Source: Candidatus Cloacimonetes bacterium 4572_55
GTDB taxonomy: Bacteria > 4572-55
Assembly: GCA_002084765.1 (NCBI GenBank)
Contig: NBMB01000090.1
Span: 1-8,708, forward strand
Direction of reading: 5' to 3'
Length of the DNA: 8,708 bases
Part shown: positions 5,557 to 8,708 of the stretch, in pieces
How positions within the stretch are numbered: position 1 is the stretch's first letter
Layout of the letters: every line of letters starts with the position of its first letter
Translations under genes and position numbers: made by a program
The notes under the pieces: generated by a model
Database searches by the model: none
Told to the model about the DNA's origin: nothing
The model's input: only the letters and a program-made list of their open reading frames with translations

Positions 5557-6366
5557 TTACGCGACCGCGACCTCCCCGGATGCGATTTTCTCCAGATTTC
5601 GTGAAATGGCACCCTGGTCCCCACCATCAATTGTACTTCCAGTAAATGCGGGTGTTGCCCCACCGCCCGTGGCTCCTGAACCGCCACTGCCGGATTTCAA
5701 AAGCTTATCTTTTTGAGGATGTGATTTAATCAGGATTTCAATCGCTTCTTGGGGATCAGCATAATTCGAGCCTTGAAGCGAAAATATCTTATCCCCATTG
5801 CTGTCTAGAGCAAAGGTTTTGAGATCGCCGTCTTTTTCTTCAACAATGAAGTGTTTTCCAAATGAATCATAAGCGAATTCAGGAATCATGTTTGTCTTTT
5901 TTCGGATGAAATCACTTGAATTGAAGGCACTTTTGATAAGCTGTTTTCGTAACATTTCGTCTTTGTGCTTGATAACGTCTTCCTTCTCGTTAAGTAACTT
6001 AGAATAGTGTTTCTCTTTCTCAGAAAGCCTGGCCTCAAACGTTGATGCGACCCCCTCCTTGATCCGTTCAATCTCTTCTACGCCTGGGTTCCCTTTTTCT
6101 TTGTATGTTTTTACCAGGGAAATTGCTTCCGACGCACTCTTTAGATATTCCGGCACATCCTCAATCCCGGCGTCTAAAAGAGGTTGGAGCTCCTTTTTTA
6201 CCTGATTGTATTTACCACGATGCTTGGCTGATTCTGTTGTGAGTTCCTTCAGCTTCAACATCATTGCGTCCGCGTTGAACTGTTCTTCGCGACCATCCGG
6301 ATGTTGAAAAATAGGATTCCCAGATTCAATTAACACGTTTCCCGATTCGTCTGTTTTCCAAGGCAT
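5557..6366 (-). CDS. Scaffold-like protein (DUF6651-type) preceding the coat gene
   Basis: 269 residues from ATG at 6366, chosen because AGGAGG ends 9 bases upstream; the frame is open 22 codons further, but that extension lies in the hairpin leader. The N-terminus (MPWKTDESGNVLIESGNPIF, then H-P-D-G-R-E and F-N-A-D-A) is the W-K-x-D-x-x-G-N-(I/V) opening I associate with DUF6651 phage proteins. Residues about 35-145 are charged and helical (coiled coil likely), about 146-215 a small alpha/beta part, 225-247 a Gly/Ser/Ala/Thr-rich linker, and the end a short helix (GAISRNLEKIASGEV). Highly charged helices, a flexible linker and a C-terminal helix, placed just before a P22-type coat gene, fit a capsid scaffold whose end contacts coat subunits. 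There is no protease motif, so self-cleavage is not indicated. Confidence 0.75.
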   Translation of the reverse strand: MPWKTDESGNVLIESGNPIFQHPDGREEQFNADAMMLKLKELTTESAKHRGKYNQVKKELQPLLDAGIEDVPEYLKSASEAISLVKTYKEKGNPGVEEIERIKEGVASTFEARLSEKEKHYSKLLNEKEDVIKHKDEMLRKQLIKSAFNSSDFIRKKTNMIPEFAYDSFGKHFIVEEKDGDLKTFALDSNGDKIFSLQGSNYADPQEAIEILIKSHPQKDKLLKSGSGGSGATGGGATPAFTGSTIDGGDQGAISRNLEKIASGEVAVA

Positions 6367-6375
6367 TCTGCACTT

Positions 6376-6381
6376 CCTCCT
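6376..6381 (-). promoter_or_regulatory. AGGAGG ribosome-binding site that sets the scaffold start
   Basis: A perfect AGGAGG on the minus strand, nine bases before ATG 6366, fixes the scaffold start downstream of the longest open frame. It lies only seven bases after the last of the three leader hairpins, so a protein bound to that hairpin could block ribosome entry. Confidence 0.75.
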
Positions 6382-6388
6382 GATATGT

Positions 6389-6456
6389 GGGCAATCGGCC
6401 CTAAACCTGTGAGCAATCCGCTCAACTACCACTTAAAACGTTCGGCAATCCGCCGA
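6389..6456 (-). promoter_or_regulatory. Three tandem hairpins with conserved loops in the capsid-operon leader
   Basis: On the minus-strand transcript three small stem-loops follow each other: TCGGC-GGATT-GCCGA (6456-6442), TGAGC-GGATT-GCTCA (6424-6410) and GGGC-CGATT-GCCC (6401-6389). The five-base loops are nearly identical and the closing C-G pair is constant, while the outer stem pairs differ and remain complementary in every copy. That is covariation among repeats and points to an RNA element rather than a DNA operator. The element lies between the predicted promoter and the scaffold ribosome-binding site. Two loops expose GGA, as CsrA/RsmA-type sites do, but a phage structural or regulatory protein is equally possible. 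Confidence 0.6.
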
Positions 6457-6469
6457 TAAAACGAAATGT

Positions 6470-6513
6470 ATAAGTGCAAATTATAGAAACAAAACCCATA
6501 AGCGCAATTTATA
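6470..6513 (-). repeat. Pair of 16-bp direct repeats (14/16 identical) in the divergent control region
   Basis: ATAAGTGCAAATTATA (6470-6485) and ATAAGCGCAATTTATA (6498-6513) match at 14 of 16 positions, 28 bases apart start to start. On the minus strand each reads TATAA(A/T)-TTGC(A/G)C-TTAT, so the pair supplies both the -10 box (from the 6470 copy) and the weak -35 box (from the 6498 copy) of the predicted capsid-operon promoter. They could be activator or repressor sites or a duplicated promoter segment. Confidence 0.5.
6480..6507 (-). promoter_or_regulatory. Predicted promoter of the scaffold-capsid operon
   Basis: On the minus strand a perfect -10 hexamer TATAAT (6485-6480) lies 16 bases after a weak -35 TTGCGC (6507-6502). 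Transcription would start near 6473, just before the first leader hairpin, giving a leader of roughly 105 bases. The strength of the -35 is doubtful, so an activator may be needed. Confidence 0.5.
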
Positions 6514-6514
6514 C

Positions 6515-6544
6515 TTGCCAAGTATCATAAACTAAGTTTATGAT
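6515..6544 (+). promoter_or_regulatory. Predicted promoter of the terminase genes
   Basis: TTGCCA (6515-6520, one mismatch to the -35 consensus) and TATGAT (6539-6544, one mismatch to the -10 consensus) are 18 bases apart. Transcription would begin near 6551, about 27 bases before the small terminase ATG. The -10 box and spacer lie within a perfect palindrome, so binding there should repress this promoter. Confidence 0.6.
6524..6544. promoter_or_regulatory. Perfect 21-bp palindrome, likely operator
   Basis: ATCATAAACT (6524-6533), one central base, then AGTTTATGAT (6535-6544). A perfect odd-length dyad of this size in a divergent intergenic region is typical of a dimeric repressor site. It covers the spacer and -10 of the plus-strand promoter. 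The mirrored -10-like TATGAT on the minus strand (6529-6524) lies 15 bases from a consensus TTGACA (6550-6545), so the site could serve both directions. The regulator itself is not in the window. Confidence 0.7.
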
Positions 6545-6550
6545 TGTCAA
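6524..6550 (-). promoter_or_regulatory. Possible second minus-strand promoter with consensus -35
   Basis: TTGACA (6550-6545) is a perfect -35 hexamer, with TATGAT (6529-6524) as -10. The spacing of 15 bases is shorter than optimal, so activity is uncertain. It overlaps the plus-strand promoter face to face, which would make the two mutually exclusive. Confidence 0.35.
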
Positions 6551-6577
6551 GCGAAAAAAAGGAAAAAGGAAAATAAA

Positions 6578-7318
6578 ATGGACATACGAGCGAAAATACG
6601 GGACGAAAGAAACAAATGTATGTGGCTGGAGGTGTATTGTGCCGGAGGCATCACCGCTATGGACACGTGCAAGGATCTAAAAATATCAATGCAACGAGTG
6701 CAAAGATGGAGGGATCAAGATGCCGAATTCGCTGAAGCTTATAATTTTGTAGATGTGACCCACCATGAGATTTGCTCCAAGGAGGATACCCCGTATATCG
6801 AATTAGTCGGTGACAACCATTTAAAGCTGGTGGAAAAGAATCGTGATGAAAAATATGCAATGGATACAATAGAGAAAAACATTGTGCACAAAGAAGATAT
6901 CGAAAAGCTAAAAACAAAATGGTTGAAAGCATTTGAACAATTATATTTTAACATCATAGAAACATGCAAGGCTTGCGGTATAACGAGGAGCGTGTTCAAC
7001 TCATGGCTCAAAACAAGCGCGAAATTTAAAGAAGCGTATCTTGAGGCAAATGAAGCCAAGATGGATTTTATTGAAAGCCAATTGATGAGAAATATCGGAA
7101 AAGGTGACGGTCCGAGTATTATTTTCGCATGTAAAACGCGACTAAAAGACAGAGGATATATCGAAAAACAAGAGATAAAACATAGTGGGAATTTTGGAGT
7201 AATGGTTGCACCGGGAACGGCCAAGAGTGAAGAAGAGTGGGGAAAGAGCGCGGTAGCACAACAAGCCCAACTGGAAGCTCAAACGAGCACAGTAGAAAAG
7301 ATGAGGGAGAATGGATAA
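6578..7318 (+). CDS. terS: Terminase small subunit with duplicated helix-turn-helix module
   Basis: 246 residues; ATG at 6578 has AAGGA seven bases upstream. The small subunit recognises the packaging site on phage DNA and loads the large subunit. Two DNA-binding modules are visible: residues 16-55 (W-L ... T-C-K ... I-S ... W-R-D-Q-D-A-E-F-A-E-A-Y) and 115-154 (W-L ... T-C-K ... I-T ... W-L-K-T-S-A-K-F-K-E-A-Y). They align without gaps over 40 residues, with 12 identities. The second is followed by the usual terminase continuation (QLMRNIGKGDGPSIIFACK, then L-K-D-R-G-Y), in which an oligomerisation helix is expected; the C-terminal 40 residues are polar and Gln/Ala/Glu-rich. It sits directly upstream of, and overlaps, the large-subunit gene. 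Most relatives carry only one such module, so this protein is longer than usual. Confidence 0.85.
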   Translation: MDIRAKIRDERNKCMWLEVYCAGGITAMDTCKDLKISMQRVQRWRDQDAEFAEAYNFVDVTHHEICSKEDTPYIELVGDNHLKLVEKNRDEKYAMDTIEKNIVHKEDIEKLKTKWLKAFEQLYFNIIETCKACGITRSVFNSWLKTSAKFKEAYLEANEAKMDFIESQLMRNIGKGDGPSIIFACKTRLKDRGYIEKQEIKHSGNFGVMVAPGTAKSEEEWGKSAVAQQAQLEAQTSTVEKMRENG

Positions 7319-8708
7319 AGGGAAAAAACGAATAATCTGGGAACCGCAAAAAGGAAGCCAAACGGTTTATCTAAACTGTCCAATATACGAAGTGTTGTAT
7401 GATGGAACCAGAGGAAGCCAAAAAACAGATTCTTTGATTATGGATTTCGCGCAACATGTAGGCCAAGGTTACGGTGCTGCATGGAGAGGGGCCATATTCA
7501 GGCGAACTTACAAGCAACTTGACGATATAATCGAGAGAACAAAAAAATGGTATTACCAGATTTTCCCTGGGGCGAAATATAATAAACAGAGCTACACTTG
7601 GGAATGGGCTACAGGCGAGAAGCTCCTACTCAGGCATATGGACAATGAAGGGGATTACTGGAATTATCATGGGCACGAATTGCCCTTTATTGGATGGGAA
7701 GAGCTGACAGGATGGCCCGATAACAAATGCTATGAAGCAATGAAAAGCTGTTGCAGATCAAGCGACCCGAATGTGCCAAGGAAATATAGAGCCAATACGA
7801 ACCCATGGGGAGTTGGGCTCAACTGGGTAAAGAAGTATTTCGTGGACCCTGCTCCGGCCGGACAGGTAATTATAAATGAAGCTGATGAAAAAAGAGTTAG
7901 AATCCACGGATCAATCCTTGAAAACAAAAAATTTATAGAAGCGGACCCCGATTACCTTAAAAAGTTGAATGCTATTAGCGATCCGAACAAAAGAAAGGCT
8001 TGGCGCGATGGGGATTGGGACGTTACATCCGGCGGTGCTCTCGATGATGTTTGGGATGCAAAACGACACGTAGTCGAACCCTTTAAAATACCAAGCACCT
8101 TCTATTTGGATAGGTCGTTTGACTGGGGTTCAGCAAAGCCGTTCTCTGTCGGCTGGTGGGCAGAAAGCGATGGATCGGATATAACTTTGGCCGATGGAAC
8201 AATGAGATCGTTTCCAAGGGGCACCCTTATAAGAATCAATGAATATTATGGATGGTCCGGTGTGGACAACGAAGGGTGTCGAAAAACAGCCGCTGAAATT
8301 GCACAAGACATAAAAGGGGTTGAAAATTCGGCATCTTTTAGAAACCTGATAGGAAACAATGAAATTCACAAAGGACCGGCTGACAGCTCAATCTATACGG
8401 AAGAAAACAATATGTGTATTGCCGCAGATATGCGGAGAGAGGGTATTGATTGGACAAAGGCAAATAAGGCACCCGGAAGCAGGATGCAAGGGCTCGAAAA
8501 GGTTAGACGATATTTAAAAAACGCAACAGCAACCCCAATGGAAAAGCCTGGCTTGATCATATTCAACACTTGCCGGCATTTCCTCCGGACTGTCCCCACG
8601 CTTCCGAGAGACAAGCGGAAACTTGAGGATGTTGCATGCTTGGTGGCAGGAACAATGGTGAGTACCACAAAAGGCGATATCCCAATTGAAAAAGTTTCCG
8701 TTGGAGAC
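7311..8708 (+). CDS. terL: Terminase large subunit, interrupted by an apparent intein; 3' end outside window
   Basis: ATG at 7311 overlaps the small-subunit stop (ATGGATAA), with GAGGG three bases upstream. This is the packaging motor: ATPase plus DNA-cutting nuclease. Visible motifs are a Walker A-like G-T-R-G-S-Q-K-T (32-39), an adenine-side F-R-R-T-Y (63-67), W-R-G ahead of it, Y-W-N-Y-H-G-H-E (116-123), Walker B with catalytic Glu in L-P-F-I-G-W-E-E (124-131), and the coupling motif A-N-T-N-P-W-G (161-167). The RNase H-type nuclease domain starts near 262, with D271 in S-F-D-W-G and D358 in G-P-A-D-S-S-I-Y as metal ligands. After L-E-D-V-A (438-442), where relatives continue to an E-D-H-x-x-D motif, the frame enters an intein-like segment at Cys443. 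Gln37 replaces the usual Gly before the Walker A Lys. Confidence 0.92.
   Translation, partial: MDKGKKRIIWEPQKGSQTVYLNCPIYEVLYDGTRGSQKTDSLIMDFAQHVGQGYGAAWRGAIFRRTYKQLDDIIERTKKWYYQIFPGAKYNKQSYTWEWATGEKLLLRHMDNEGDYWNYHGHELPFIGWEELTGWPDNKCYEAMKSCCRSSDPNVPRKYRANTNPWGVGLNWVKKYFVDPAPAGQVIINEADEKRVRIHGSILENKKFIEADPDYLKKLNAISDPNKRKAWRDGDWDVTSGGALDDVWDAKRHVVEPFKIPSTFYLDRSFDWGSAKPFSVGWWAESDGSDITLADGTMRSFPRGTLIRINEYYGWSGVDNEGCRKTAAEIAQDIKGVENSASFRNLIGNNEIHKGPADSSIYTEENNMCIAADMRREGIDWTKANKAPGSRMQGLEKVRRYLKNATATPMEKPGLIIFNTCRHFLRTVPTLPRDKRKLEDVACLVAGTMVSTTKGDIPIEKVSVGD
8637..8708 (+). other. N-terminal splicing block of a probable intein inside the large terminase
   Basis: The 24 codons from Cys443 to the window edge read CLVAGTMVSTTKGD then IPIEKVSVGD. 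This matches intein block A: catalytic Cys1, G-T-x-V around residues 5-8, a K-G turn, P-I-E-(K/E) and a closing V-G-D. It is in frame with the terminase and does not resemble terminase sequence. The host residue before the junction would be Ala442. Later splicing blocks, any homing endonuclease and the C-terminal junction lie beyond the window. A Hint-type domain without splicing is the main alternative. Confidence 0.8.

Noticed and set aside
5515-5559. Terminator between scaffold and capsid genes (short stem over the scaffold stop plus U8)
   Set aside because: The only stem (CGTAA/TTACG) is five base pairs and lies about 25 bases from the U8 tract, which sits beside the capsid ribosome-binding site; termination here would silence the capsid gene.
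6367-6432. 22-codon N-terminal extension of the scaffold protein
   Set aside because: AGGAGG lies inside it at correct spacing for ATG 6366, the extension has Arg/Cys/His-rich sequence unlike the family opening M-x-W-K-x-D, and it runs through two leader hairpins.
6739-7224. 161-codon open frame on the minus strand with hydrophobic stretches
   Set aside because: It lies entirely antisense to the small terminase, has no ribosome-binding site and reads as reverse complement of Lys/Glu-rich codons, which yields Phe/Leu/Ser-rich shadows.
1-8708. CRISPR array, tRNA, insertion sequence or attachment site
   Set aside because: No regularly spaced repeats, cloverleaf-like sequence, transposase motif or flanking duplications were seen by eye.

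Overview
The window is a bacteriophage or prophage packaging and virion-assembly region. It is recognisable from a large terminase with ATPase and nuclease motifs, a P22-type major capsid protein, a scaffold-like protein, connector and tail-completion proteins and a tail-tube-like protein. No host gene, tRNA, integrase, insertion sequence or CRISPR array is visible. Base composition is moderate and somewhat AT-rich. Strong AGGAGG/AAGGAG ribosome-binding sites and sigma70-like promoter elements point to a bacterial host, probably Gram-negative by analogy with relatives of the P22 coat family, but nothing here fixes the taxon.

Layout. A 211-base divergent control region (6367-6577) splits two transcription units. 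On the plus strand are the small terminase subunit (6578-7318) and, overlapping it by 8 bases, the large subunit (7311 to beyond the window). On the minus strand, reading leftward, are scaffold (6366-5557), major capsid protein (5503-4349), a small exported or membrane protein (4258-4037), a short conserved virion-associated protein (3976-3734), a head-tail connector candidate (3719-3270), a tail-completion (virion morphogenesis) protein (3266-2835), a 50-residue GTG-started protein (2830-2678), a large tail-tube-like protein (2678-1668), four tiny acidic proteins (1662-743), a small beta-rich protein (731-381) and a structural protein running off the left edge (368-1). Most minus-strand neighbours are separated by a few bases or overlap as TAATG, so they form one head-to-tail assembly operon. 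The portal gene is not between terminase and scaffold; it may lie downstream of the large terminase, outside the window.

Points that go beyond routine annotation: (1) the large terminase reading frame passes directly into what looks like the N-terminal splicing block of an intein at Cys443, just before the expected third catalytic nuclease motif; (2) the leader of the capsid operon carries three tandem small hairpins with near-identical loops but different, fully complementary stems, which suggests an RNA regulatory element; (3) the four tiny genes after the tail protein are two diverged copies of a two-gene cassette (order B-A-B-A); (4) the small terminase contains two gap-free copies of a 40-residue helix-turn-helix module; (5) a perfect 21-bp palindrome is flanked on both sides by -35-like boxes, so one operator could control both divergent units; (6) a perfect 13-bp stem hairpin follows the capsid gene, just ahead of a small signal-peptide protein that looks like a moron-type insertion.
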